Assembly (NCBI RefSeq): GCF_003206645.1
Contig: NZ_PZJP01000003.1
Location: 1 to 64,000 of the forward strand
DNA length: 64,000 bases
Direction of reading: 5' to 3'
From: Salinicola aestuarinus
GTDB lineage: Bacteria; Pseudomonadota; Gammaproteobacteria; Pseudomonadales; Halomonadaceae
Shown: positions 46,982-55,516 of the stretch, in pieces
How positions within the stretch are numbered: the stretch's first letter is position 1
Layout of the letters: each line of letters begins with the position of its first letter
Translations under genes and position numbers: made by a program
The notes under the pieces: generated by a model
Databases searched by the model: none
Told to the model about the DNA's origin: nothing
Seen by the model: the letters and a program-made list of their open reading frames with translations, nothing else

Positions 46982-47256
46982 GCTCAGCCTCCCTGAACAT
47001 TGATGTCATCCTGACTCGTCGAGCGACGCACGCCTGCATCCTGCACGGCGCCGTCCAGGGGCACCATAACTGGCGTTAATCTTGAGGATGCGTCGAGAGG
47101 TTCGTCGAGCAGGGACAGAGACGACAATCAGCGAGGGCACGAACGTGCCACGGGGTCTCGAGATATCGCTGAAGGGTTGACTAAAAGGTATAAGTCAGGG
47201 GCGTCGCGGCGTCAAAGACTCTTTCGCCGCGCCGTTAAATCGCTCGCCTCAGAAAT
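46982..47256 (-). promoter_or_regulatory. promoter region of the glgA block
   Basis: On the minus strand, TTGACG (47215-47210) and TATACC (47192-47187) are separated by 17 bp, a good sigma-70-type pair. It would give an mRNA leader of about 200 bases. An inverted repeat TGACT-N10-AGTCA (47178-47197) encloses the -10 box and looks like an operator. No small gene is seen in the leader. Confidence 0.5.
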
Positions 47257-47291
47257 AAAAAAGGCAACCCTTTCATAGGGTTGCCTTTTTT
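47257..47291. terminator. bidirectional terminator after the RND pump
   Basis: A 14-bp perfect stem, AAAAAAGGCAACCC with GGGTTGCCTTTTTT, and a 7-base loop, with A-runs and T-runs on both sides. It ends the acrB-like gene on the minus strand. Confidence 0.92.
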
Positions 47292-47372
47292 CTTCATTAT
47301 ATTTCGCGTTTGTCGCCACCGCTTGCGGCGCCGAGCGCGTCGACGGGGCGGCGTTGGCGCCGCCCCCAACGC

Positions 47373-50300
47373 TCAGGTGGTGGTCGGCGAGCGCTGCGCC
47401 TCGTCGCTGGCGTCGTCCTGACGCTTGAACTTCGAGCCCACCCAGTTCGTCACCTTCATGATCAGCACATAGAGCGCCGGCACGAAGATGGTGGCCAGTA
47501 GCGTGATCGAGAGCATGCCGCCGACGACCGGTGTCCCGATCTGGTTACGGCTGGCCGCACTGGCGCCGGAGGCGAGCGCCAGCGGTAGCGTGCCGCCGAT
47601 GAACGCCAGCGAGGTCATGACGATCGGACGAAAACGCTGTCGAGCCGCGGTTTTCGCCGCTTCGACCACTGACATCCCTTCATGCTTTCGTTGTTGTTCG
47701 GCGAACTCGACGATCAGGATGGCGTTCTTCGCTGCCAGTCCCACGACCACCAACAGTCCCACCTGCAGGTAGACACTGGTGCCGAGCCCCGCGAGGAAGA
47801 CGGCGAGGATCGCACCGATGAAGGCGAAAGGCACCGCCGACACAACCGCCAGTGGCAGTGTCCAGCTCTCGTACTGCGCCGCGAGGATCAAGAACATCAT
47901 CACGATACCGAACGAGAGCGCCAGCGTCGCCGCCGTCCCGACATTGGTCTGCTGGTAGGCTTCGCCCGACCAGCCCATGCCGTAGTCCGTTCCGAGGGTG
48001 TCGGAAACGACCTCCTGCATCGCCTGGACAGCCTCGCCGGAGCTGTAGCCCGGGGCGGGGCCGCCAGAGAACTGCGCGGCGGGATAGACGTTGTACCGCT
48101 GCAGCACGGTAGGTGCCTTGTCGCGTGTCAGCGTTACCAGCTCCGACAGTGGCACGCGCTGACCGTCGCCGCCACGAACATAGACACCACTGATGTCCTG
48201 CGGATTACGGCGGAAGTCGTCTTCCGACTGCAGGTAGACCTGGAAGTTACGGCTCGAGCGCGTGAAATAGTTCACGAATGCGCTGCCGAACGTGCTCGCC
48301 ATGGTGGTGTTGAGATCGCTGATATCCACCCCGAGGCTGCGCACCTTGTCGGTATCGATGTCGGCACGGTAGACCGGCACGTTGACATCGAGACTCGAGA
48401 AGACGTTGGCGAGCTCCGGGCGCTCGGCCGCCGCCGCCATGATCTGATTCGCCGCACCGGCGAGTTCCTGCGAGGAGTCACCGTCGAAAGACTGCAGATA
48501 GCCGGTGAATCCCCCGGTAGGCGACAAGCCCTGAATGGGCGGAATGTTGAAGGCCATGGTCTGGCCGCCCTGAATCTGGGCGCCCAGCTGCATGATCTTG
48601 CCGGTGAGCTGATCGACCGTGACATCACGTTCCGACCAGGGCTTGAGCGTCACGAAGACCGTGCCCTTGGCCGTGTTCGGCGACCCCGAGAGGATATCGA
48701 AGCCCGGTATGCCGACCACGAAGTTGATCCCCGGCACCTGTTCGCGCAAGCGATCGCTGAGTTCCTGGATGTAGGCATCGGTTCGTGCCACCGACGAGCC
48801 GGCCGGCAGCGTCACACTGGCCAGCGCCACCCCCTGGTCTTCCGACGGCAGCAGCGCGGAGGGTAGCTGCGAGTAGATCAACCAGGACGCCACGCCGACT
48901 GCGACCAGTCCCAGAACCGCCAGCCAAAGCTGGTGGATCAGGAAGTTGGTGATTGCCATGAAGACATCGGTGATCTTGTCGAACAGCCTGTTGAACCAGT
49001 CGAACGGCTTGCGAATGACCTGAACGAACTTGGACTGGTTCTCCCGCTTCGCCTGGCGCTTGAGGAAGATCGCACTCATGGCCGGCGTGAACGACAGCGC
49101 CACGACCGCCGAGATCGCCACCGAGATCGCGATGGTGATGGCGAACTGCTGATACATCTGCCCGGTGAGACCGCCCATGAAGCCGACCGGGACGAATACC
49201 GCCGTCATGATCAACGAGGTAGCGATGACGGCGCCGGAGACCTCCTTCATGGCCTCGAGCGCCGCGCTTATCGGCGTCGCGTCTTCATCCTCTTCGAGTA
49301 TTCGCTCGACGTTCTCGATCACCACGATCGCATCGTCTACCACGATCCCGATCGCCAGTATCATCCCGAACAGCGAGAGCAGGTTGATCGAGAAATCCAG
49401 CAGGTACATGCCGGCGAAGGTCCCCAGGACCGAAACCGGTACCACGGACATCGCCACCAGCGTCGAGCGCCAGCTCTGCAGGAACAGGAAGATGATGATC
49501 GCAACCAGCGCGAGCGCCTCGAGGAAGGTGTGCACCACCGACTCGATCGAGGCGTCGATGAACAGCGTCGTATCGTAGGGGATCTCGTAGTCCAGCCCCG
49601 GCGGGAAGCGCTCTTTCAGCCTCTGCATCGACGACTTCACGTCGGCCGCCACATCCAGCGCATTGGCCCCTGGCTGCAGGTAGATGGCGATCGGGGCAAT
49701 GGGGTTGTTATTGACGTAACCCTGGATGCCGTAGCTGTTCTTGCCCAGTTCGATACGGGCGACGTCGCTGAGCTTCAGCGACGAGCCGTCCTCGTTGGTC
49801 CGCAGCTGAATGTTGCGGAACTGATCGACGTTCTCGAAACGTCCCTGCGTCGTGATGGTGTAGGTATAGGGGGTTGGGTCGCTCTGAGGCTCCGCACCCA
49901 GCTTGCCTGCCGCGACCACGGCGTTCTGAGCCCGAATCGCCGCCGAGACTTCGGCCGGGGTGAGATCATACTGCGCCAGCTTGTCCGGATTGAGCCAAAC
50001 GCGCATGGCGAACTCCTGGCTACCCAGGACCTCGGCCTGACCGACACCCGGTAGCTGCTTGAGCTCGTCGGTGACGTTGATATTGGCGTAGTTGGTCAGA
50101 AACAGCGAGTCGTAGGCATCGGACTCCGCGTCGGCGGTGAGCGCGACGAACAGCAGCACGCTGGAAGAGCGTTGCTCGACCGTCACGCCCTGCGACTGCA
50201 CCTCGCTGGGCAGCTGCGACAGCGCCCGCTGAACCCGGTTATTGACGTTGATCGTTGCGGTCTGGGGGTCGGTACCGATGCTGAAGTAGACGCTCATCGA

Positions 50301-50570
50301 CATCTGACCGCTGTCGGAACTCGACGAGGTCAGATAGATCATGTCTTCGGTGCCGTTGATCTCCTGCGCGAGCACCGCCGCCACGGTGTCGGAGACCGTC
50401 TGCGCGCTGGCGCCCGGGTAAGTGGCGGAGACGCTGATCGTCGGCGGCACTACCGAAGGGTACTGCTCGATCGGCAGCGAGCGCATGGCCATCAGACCGA
50501 TCAGCGTGATGATGACCGAGACGACCGTTGCGAAAATCGGTCGCCTGATGAAGACGCTGGAAAAATTCAT
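47373..50570 (-). CDS. acrB: RND multidrug efflux pump, inner-membrane subunit (HAE-1)
   Basis: 1065 residues, the usual size. Starts FSSVFIRRPIFATVVSVIITLIG. Proton relay aspartates D412-D413 lie in GIVVDDAIVVIENVE, and the matching lysine is in GLAAKNAILIVEFAE. Two large periplasmic loops and the GGMLSITLLATIFVPALYV last helix are intact. It works with the adjacent membrane fusion protein and a TolC-like outer channel not encoded here. The ATG overlaps the stop of the adaptor gene (ATGA). Drug spectrum cannot be told from sequence. Confidence 0.93.
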   Translation of the reverse strand: MNFSSVFIRRPIFATVVSVIITLIGLMAMRSLPIEQYPSVVPPTISVSATYPGASAQTVSDTVAAVLAQEINGTEDMIYLTSSSSDSGQMSMSVYFSIGTDPQTATINVNNRVQRALSQLPSEVQSQGVTVEQRSSSVLLFVALTADAESDAYDSLFLTNYANINVTDELKQLPGVGQAEVLGSQEFAMRVWLNPDKLAQYDLTPAEVSAAIRAQNAVVAAGKLGAEPQSDPTPYTYTITTQGRFENVDQFRNIQLRTNEDGSSLKLSDVARIELGKNSYGIQGYVNNNPIAPIAIYLQPGANALDVAADVKSSMQRLKERFPPGLDYEIPYDTTLFIDASIESVVHTFLEALALVAIIIFLFLQSWRSTLVAMSVVPVSVLGTFAGMYLLDFSINLLSLFGMILAIGIVVDDAIVVIENVERILEEDEDATPISAALEAMKEVSGAVIATSLIMTAVFVPVGFMGGLTGQMYQQFAITIAISVAISAVVALSFTPAMSAIFLKRQAKRENQSKFVQVIRKPFDWFNRLFDKITDVFMAITNFLIHQLWLAVLGLVAVGVASWLIYSQLPSALLPSEDQGVALASVTLPAGSSVARTDAYIQELSDRLREQVPGINFVVGIPGFDILSGSPNTAKGTVFVTLKPWSERDVTVDQLTGKIMQLGAQIQGGQTMAFNIPPIQGLSPTGGFTGYLQSFDGDSSQELAGAANQIMAAAAERPELANVFSSLDVNVPVYRADIDTDKVRSLGVDISDLNTTMASTFGSAFVNYFTRSSRNFQVYLQSEDDFRRNPQDISGVYVRGGDGQRVPLSELVTLTRDKAPTVLQRYNVYPAAQFSGGPAPGYSSGEAVQAMQEVVSDTLGTDYGMGWSGEAYQQTNVGTAATLALSFGIVMMFLILAAQYESWTLPLAVVSAVPFAFIGAILAVFLAGLGTSVYLQVGLLVVVGLAAKNAILIVEFAEQQRKHEGMSVVEAAKTAARQRFRPIVMTSLAFIGGTLPLALASGASAASRNQIGTPVVGGMLSITLLATIFVPALYVLIMKVTNWVGSKFKRQDDASDEAQRSPTTT

Positions 50571-51895
50571 CCGTTGGCTCCGCCCTGTGCGTCGCTGTGT
50601 TGCTGTTCATCGCTAGCGGCCTGGGCATCGCGATCTTGCTGGGCGTCTTCACGTCCGCCCTGAACGCCTTCGCCGCCCTTGGCGTCCGGCGCCTGGGACG
50701 GGTTGGACCCCGCGTTGTCCTGCGGTTGTGCGGCTTCCCCGCTGAACGGTTTCGGATCGATCTTGTCGCCCGCCGAAATGCTGCCGATCCCGGAGGCCAC
50801 GACGCGATCGCCGGGCGCCAGGCCGTCGGTGATGATCTGCCAGTCGCCGGCGACTTCGCCGAGCGAGACGAAACGCGACTCGGCCTTGCCGTTGTCGTTC
50901 ACCACGAGCACCTGCGGCCCCTTGAGCCCTTCCGTCACCGCGATCGCCGGCACGGCGTAGACGTCGAAACGCTTGAGTTTCGGCAGTGACACGCGCACGA
51001 ACTGGCCAGGGAGAAAAAGCCCATCGGGATTGTCGAAGACTGCCTCGACCTGAACCGTGCTGGTGGACTCGTCGACACGTGAACCGAGGAAGTCGATCTC
51101 ACCGGCAAGCTTGAGCGGATCACGCGCGGCACTGGCGGTGTCCGGCGCGGTCAGCACCACGGCATTGGCTTCGTCGTTGCCCTGCTGGCGCTGCTGGCGA
51201 AGCGCATAGGCATCCCCGGAGGGCATCGAGAATCGAACTTCGATGGGATCGAGCGGGGTGATGGTCGCCAGCGCCTGCGGCGGCTGGACCAGATTGCCCA
51301 CATTGACCTGACTCAGACTGATCATGCCGCTGGCCGGGGCGTTGACCTCGGTGTAGCCGAGATCGATCTGGGCACTATCCAACGCGGCGTCGGCCTGCGC
51401 TTTCGTCGCGCGAGCGGTGCGCAGATCAGCCTGGGACTGATCACGCTGCTGCTGGCTGACGGAATTCTGGTTGTAGAGTCGCTGATATCGCTCGGCATCG
51501 CGCTGGGCGCGATAGACCTCGGCCTCGGCGCTTTCGACGTCCGCCTTTCGCTGCTCGACCGTCGCCTCATAAGGCGCCGGCTCGATGGTGAAGAGCGCGT
51601 CGCCCTTCTCGACCATGCTGCCCTCGCGGTAGTGGCGCGCTTCGAGGATGCCTTCGACCCGCCCCATGACGTTGACTTCGCGGTCACTGCGCACCTGAGC
51701 CGGATACTCCTTGCTCAGGGTGATGTCGCGTGACTCGATCTGAACCACCTCGGCGGGTTTGGGCGGCTGCTCCTGTTGGCCACCACCCTGCTGGGCGCTC
51801 TGCTGGTCGTCGCTGCCCCCGCAGGCCGCCAATGACAGTCCGAGAAGCAGCGCACCGCCCAGACCGAGGGTGCGAGTGAGAAGGTTGGGGCGCAT
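50567..51895 (-). CDS. acrA: RND efflux periplasmic adaptor lipoprotein
   Basis: 442 residues. Lipobox LSLAAC with the lipidated Cys25 at the end of a clear signal. HlyD/AcrA-type order: barrel-sandwich EGILEARHYREGSMVEKGDALFTIEPAPYEA, helical hairpin ~100-165 rich in Gln/Arg/Ala, then ASGMISLSQVNVGNLVQP and a beta barrel with FLPGQFVRVSLP. The last ~70 residues are Gln/Asp/Gly low complexity. First gene of the pump operon, divergent from its TetR regulator over a 167-bp region. Confidence 0.92.
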   Translation of the reverse strand: MRPNLLTRTLGLGGALLLGLSLAACGGSDDQQSAQQGGGQQEQPPKPAEVVQIESRDITLSKEYPAQVRSDREVNVMGRVEGILEARHYREGSMVEKGDALFTIEPAPYEATVEQRKADVESAEAEVYRAQRDAERYQRLYNQNSVSQQQRDQSQADLRTARATKAQADAALDSAQIDLGYTEVNAPASGMISLSQVNVGNLVQPPQALATITPLDPIEVRFSMPSGDAYALRQQRQQGNDEANAVVLTAPDTASAARDPLKLAGEIDFLGSRVDESTSTVQVEAVFDNPDGLFLPGQFVRVSLPKLKRFDVYAVPAIAVTEGLKGPQVLVVNDNGKAESRFVSLGEVAGDWQIITDGLAPGDRVVASGIGSISAGDKIDPKPFSGEAAQPQDNAGSNPSQAPDAKGGEGVQGGREDAQQDRDAQAASDEQQHSDAQGGANG

Positions 51896-51938
51896 GAGTC
51901 CATCCTGAAAATGAGGAGCCTAAAGGAATTTAGCGAGC

Positions 51939-51964
51939 TTACAGGCATACATACATGAATGTAA
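51939..51964. promoter_or_regulatory. AcrR-like operator between pump and TetR regulator
   Basis: TTACA-N16-TGTAA with the inner half TACATACATGAATGTA (51948-51963). E. coli AcrR binds a palindrome that begins TACATACAT and ends ATGTATGTA; this site shares the first half and a shortened second. TTTACA on the minus strand lies inside it and could be the pump -35 box. Confidence 0.6.
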
Positions 51965-52062
51965 ACTTACCGATTATTGGATATGCTGACAGCCAATGCC
52001 ATGAAGCGGGCCGTCAGAAAGCCCCGCCGCGCACGCCACTTCACGCTCCCGACGAGTCTGCC

Positions 52063-52683
52063 ATGCCCAAGAGAACCAAGGCCGAAGCCGAGGCCACCCG
52101 AGAAACGCTGCTCGATGCCGCCGAGACAGTCTTTCTCGTCCGCGGCGTTTCCAAGACGTCGCTTGAGCAGATCGCTCGCCAGGCGGGGATGACCCGCGGC
52201 GCTGTCTACTGGCATTTCAAGAACAAGGCCGATCTTTTCCACGCCATGGTCGAGCGCGTGAAGATGCCGCTGCGCCAGCTCCTCGACGATGTCGAGGACC
52301 CCGAGCGCCCCCAGGCACCCCTCGAAAGCCTGCGTCTGGCGACGCTGCACGCGCTCGAGCGTCTGCAGCGCCCCCGTTCACGCCGGGTCCACACCATCCT
52401 CCTCCACTGCTGCGAGGCCTCGAGCGATGTCGACACGCTCGCGCTGCAGCACCAGCTCGCCGAGGAGTGCTTTGCCACGATGATGGAGCATTTCAGCATC
52501 GCCCAACGTCAGGGCATGCTCGTCACAGGCATCGAGCCCGAGATCGCCTGTCGCATGCTGATGGCGATGTTCGGCGGCCTGATGCACGACTGGCTGCGGG
52601 ACCCGGAGCGATACGATATCGCCGACGTGGGCCCGCGCATGATTAATACCTACTTCGATCGCCTTGTGCAGGATGCAGCCTAG
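52063..52683 (+). CDS. acrR: TetR/AcrR-family repressor of the efflux pump
   Basis: 206 residues. Helix-turn-helix at ~10-56: TRETLLDAAETVFLVRGVSKTSLEQIARQAGMTRGAVYWHFKNKADLF. The C-terminal ligand domain resembles AcrR (LHALERL, CCEASSDVD, MLMAMFGGLMHDWL). ATG 52063 is chosen because the conserved N-terminus KRTKAEAEATRE follows; the frame is open 36 codons upstream, through the operator region. Probably it represses the divergent pump and itself until a drug-like ligand binds. Confidence 0.88.
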   Translation: MPKRTKAEAEATRETLLDAAETVFLVRGVSKTSLEQIARQAGMTRGAVYWHFKNKADLFHAMVERVKMPLRQLLDDVEDPERPQAPLESLRLATLHALERLQRPRSRRVHTILLHCCEASSDVDTLALQHQLAEECFATMMEHFSIAQRQGMLVTGIEPEIACRMLMAMFGGLMHDWLRDPERYDIADVGPRMINTYFDRLVQDAA

Positions 52684-52775
52684 GGCAATCTTTTTGACCG
52701 CGGCGGGGCACACGCCGTGTTTCCCCCACGTCATCTCACAGGGGTGACGCGTGGGCTGGACCGCGGGCCAAGCAC

Positions 52776-53618
52776 CTAATCCTCCAGCACCCGGCCGGCG
52801 GCGCGCGCCACGCCGGCCCGATAACCACCACCAAACAGCGCCAGGTGGTTGAGCAGCGGGTAGAGCTGGAACAGTGCCTCGCGCCGCGTCCAGTCGGCGG
52901 GGGGCGCGCCGTCCCAGTAGGCCTCGAAGAAGGCCTCCCCGGGTTGACCAAAAAGGGTCAGCATCGCGACGTCGACGTCCGGATAGTGGCGATAGACAGC
53001 CGGGTCGATCATTGCCGGCCCGGACGCCGTAAACATCACGTTGCCGGACCACAGATCGCCATGGACCAGACTCGGGGGCGTGTCCTCTAGCCACGTCTCG
53101 AGCGTTTCGGCAATCCGCTCCAGGCGCGCCTTGAGTCTCGCGTCCAGCAGCCCCTTGTCGTCACACAGTGCGATCAGCGGCAGCAGCCGGCGCTCGCGCT
53201 GGAAGACGCGACCGTCGTTGGCAGGCGCGTTGGGCTGCGGAGTCGCGCCACAGGCGTTGTCGCTCGGCCAGCCGTGAGTGGCCGTCGTATCGCGGGTCGA
53301 GACGTGTAACTGCCTGAGTCCTTCGCCGAGCCGGGCGCCATCGCGCGGGCCCTGGTCATCGAGCGCCTCCAGCACCAGCAAATCGCCCTCTTCGGCCAGC
53401 ACCCGCGGGACGCGTAGCGTATCGCTAACCTTCCCCAGGGCGCGCAGCCCCTCCGCTTCGCCGCGCACTCGCTCGGCGCTGTCGCGCTTGACCACGAACG
53501 GCTCGGCGGCCTCGACGAACCAGAGTGCTGCACCGCTATCGCCGCCGGACAGCGTGCGCACTCGCCCATCGGCGGACTTACCCAGCGCTGCGAGACGGCG
53601 TTTGATCGTCGGCGTCAT
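52776..53618 (-). CDS. fructosamine kinase family protein
   Basis: 280 residues, fructosamine/ketosamine-3-kinase fold (aminoglycoside phosphotransferase-like). Catalytic loop SLVHGDLWSGNVMF (~182-195) and metal-binding MIDPAVYRHYPDVDVAM, with lysine in PFVVKRD and FEAYWDGAP near the end. It phosphorylates sugar adducts on protein lysines, which then break down and free the lysine. ATG 53618 has AGGGAGAG upstream and lies 41 bases inside the kef-like gene, so the two are translationally coupled. Confidence 0.86.
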   Translation of the reverse strand: MTPTIKRRLAALGKSADGRVRTLSGGDSGAALWFVEAAEPFVVKRDSAERVRGEAEGLRALGKVSDTLRVPRVLAEEGDLLVLEALDDQGPRDGARLGEGLRQLHVSTRDTTATHGWPSDNACGATPQPNAPANDGRVFQRERRLLPLIALCDDKGLLDARLKARLERIAETLETWLEDTPPSLVHGDLWSGNVMFTASGPAMIDPAVYRHYPDVDVAMLTLFGQPGEAFFEAYWDGAPPADWTRREALFQLYPLLNHLALFGGGYRAGVARAAGRVLED

Positions 53619-55455
53619 CGTCACTCTCCCTGACATCGTCATCGGCATTGGCGGTCGCCCCCTTGAGCGCGTCTCCCTCCGGCGTCGAGCGTGGCTTGGG
53701 GCGATTGAGTTCCTGCTGGAACAGCGACTTCAGCTCGTGCATTGCCGCCTTTTCGGTGGCCCGGAGCTGCTCACGATCGTTGCGATGGGTGTAGGTGTCC
53801 TTGAGTAGCTGATTATCGAAATCGCGAAAGGTGCGCACGGCGTTGATCGCGTTCGAGCTGGGGTAGCCCATGCCCTTGAGCACTTCGACGCTCATCTCCA
53901 TGCTCGAGGCGAACGTCTCTCTCACCACGCCGTCGACCCCCATCTCCATCAGTTTCCAGGCATGGTGACGATTGCGCGCGCGGGCGTAGACCTTGAGGTG
54001 CGGAAAGTGAGTGCGCGCCAGATTGGCGATGGTGAGCGCGGTCTGCTCGTCGTCGACGGCGATCACCAGCAGCTGGGCCTTCTCGATACCCGCGGCACGC
54101 AGCAGATCGAGCCGGGCGGCATCGGCATAGAAGATGCGCGAGCCGAAGCGGCGAATGAACTCGACCTGACTGACGTTGGGATCGAGTGCGGTGAAGTTGA
54201 TCCCCTCCATCTTCAGCATTCGCCCGACCATCTGTCCGAAGCGACCTAGCCCCGCGATCAGCACCGGTGGCGTCTCCTCGCCGAAGTCGGTGTCGTAGGG
54301 TCGCGTCTCCTTGAGTCGGCTCCCGAGGTTTTCGCCGAACTGATACAGAAACGGCGTTGCTGCCATGCTCAGTGTCACCGCGGCGATGCAGAGACTGGCG
54401 ATACGCTGGTCGATGACGCCCGCGGCGACCGCCGCCGTCAGCAGCACGAAGTCGAACTCGCCGCCCTGGGCGATGATCGTCGCCAGCCGCGGGATCTCCG
54501 TTCGTGGCAGCCGAGCGATGAGCCCGATCACCGCCAGCACCAGCGTCTTGACCAGCGTCATGGCCACGGCCAATCCCAGCACCCAGAGCAGGTTGTCGAG
54601 CACCAGCGCCAGGTTGACCGACATGCCCACGGCAATGAAGAACAGCCCCAGCAGAAGGCCCTTGAACGGCTCGATGTTCGCCTCGAGTTCATGGCGATAC
54701 GGGGTATCGGCGAGCATTACGCCGCCGAGAAAAGCCCCCAGCGCCATCGACAGCCCCGCCCACTCCATGACCAGCGCCATACCGAGCACCAGAAAGAGTG
54801 CGGCGGCAGTGAATATTTCGCGCACGTCGCTGCGCGCCACCAGCGCCAGCACACGCGGAAAGATCAGCCGCCCGAAGGCAATCGCCGCCGCGACCGTGGC
54901 GAGGCTGCGCACGATGAGCCAGCCGTCATCCGGGGTGGCATCGGCACGTCCGGCGAGAAACGGCAGCAGCGCCAGCAGCGGAATCACCGCCAGATCCTGG
55001 AACAGCAGCATGGCGAACGCACTCTGCCCATGGGGGGTGGCGAGCTGATGGCGCTCGTTGAGCACCTGGAGCGCGAACGCCGTCGAGGAGAGCGCCAGCG
55101 TCAGTCCGAGAAAGATCGCGATGCTCGGCGGCAGATCCATCAGCAGACCGATCGGTGTGAGAAGCGCCGCACAGCCGAACATCTGCATCGAGCCGAGCCC
55201 CAGCAGGCGCTTTCGCATGCCCCAGAGTCGCCGAGGCTCGAGCTCGAGACCGATGATGAACAGCAGCATCACCACGCCGAATTCGGAAAAATGAAGGACC
55301 GACTCCGGCTCGGAGATGAAACCGGTCAACGACGGCCCGGCGAGCAGACCGATACACAGGTAACCGAGAATCGAGCCGAGCCCCAAACGCTGAAACAGCG
55401 GCACGGCGATGATCGCCGCCCCCAGCAGTACCGCCGCTTCATTAAGAAAGTTCAT
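53578..55455 (-). CDS. Kef-type K+/H+ efflux protein (CPA2 with RCK domain)
   Basis: 625 residues. About 12 membrane helices in residues 1-380 with HQLATPHGQSAFAMLLFQDLAVIP, GAFLGGVMLADTPYRHELE and IIAQGGEFDFVLL, typical of KefB/KefC. The cytoplasmic RCK/TrkA-N domain at ~395-515 has the nucleotide loop GLGRFGQMVG. An acidic C-terminal tail (ADDDVRESDDDADD) extends over the overlap with the kinase gene. In E. coli the homologues are gated by glutathione adducts and protect against methylglyoxal. No KefF/KefG ancillary gene is adjacent. Confidence 0.9.
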   Translation of the reverse strand: MNFLNEAAVLLGAAIIAVPLFQRLGLGSILGYLCIGLLAGPSLTGFISEPESVLHFSEFGVVMLLFIIGLELEPRRLWGMRKRLLGLGSMQMFGCAALLTPIGLLMDLPPSIAIFLGLTLALSSTAFALQVLNERHQLATPHGQSAFAMLLFQDLAVIPLLALLPFLAGRADATPDDGWLIVRSLATVAAAIAFGRLIFPRVLALVARSDVREIFTAAALFLVLGMALVMEWAGLSMALGAFLGGVMLADTPYRHELEANIEPFKGLLLGLFFIAVGMSVNLALVLDNLLWVLGLAVAMTLVKTLVLAVIGLIARLPRTEIPRLATIIAQGGEFDFVLLTAAVAAGVIDQRIASLCIAAVTLSMAATPFLYQFGENLGSRLKETRPYDTDFGEETPPVLIAGLGRFGQMVGRMLKMEGINFTALDPNVSQVEFIRRFGSRIFYADAARLDLLRAAGIEKAQLLVIAVDDEQTALTIANLARTHFPHLKVYARARNRHHAWKLMEMGVDGVVRETFASSMEMSVEVLKGMGYPSSNAINAVRTFRDFDNQLLKDTYTHRNDREQLRATEKAAMHELKSLFQQELNRPKPRSTPEGDALKGATANADDDVRESDDDADDQTPSRSAG

Positions 55456-55516
55456 CGCGTTCGTCGTCCTTGGTGTTCAGTGGCAGGCGTGGGTTTGGCG
55501 AGACAGGCAGTCGGGA

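Noticed and set aside
47177..47192. Plus-strand TTGACT with nearby TATAAG as a promoter
   Set aside because: Spacing is only about eight bases and no plus-strand gene follows; the minus-strand pair fits far better.
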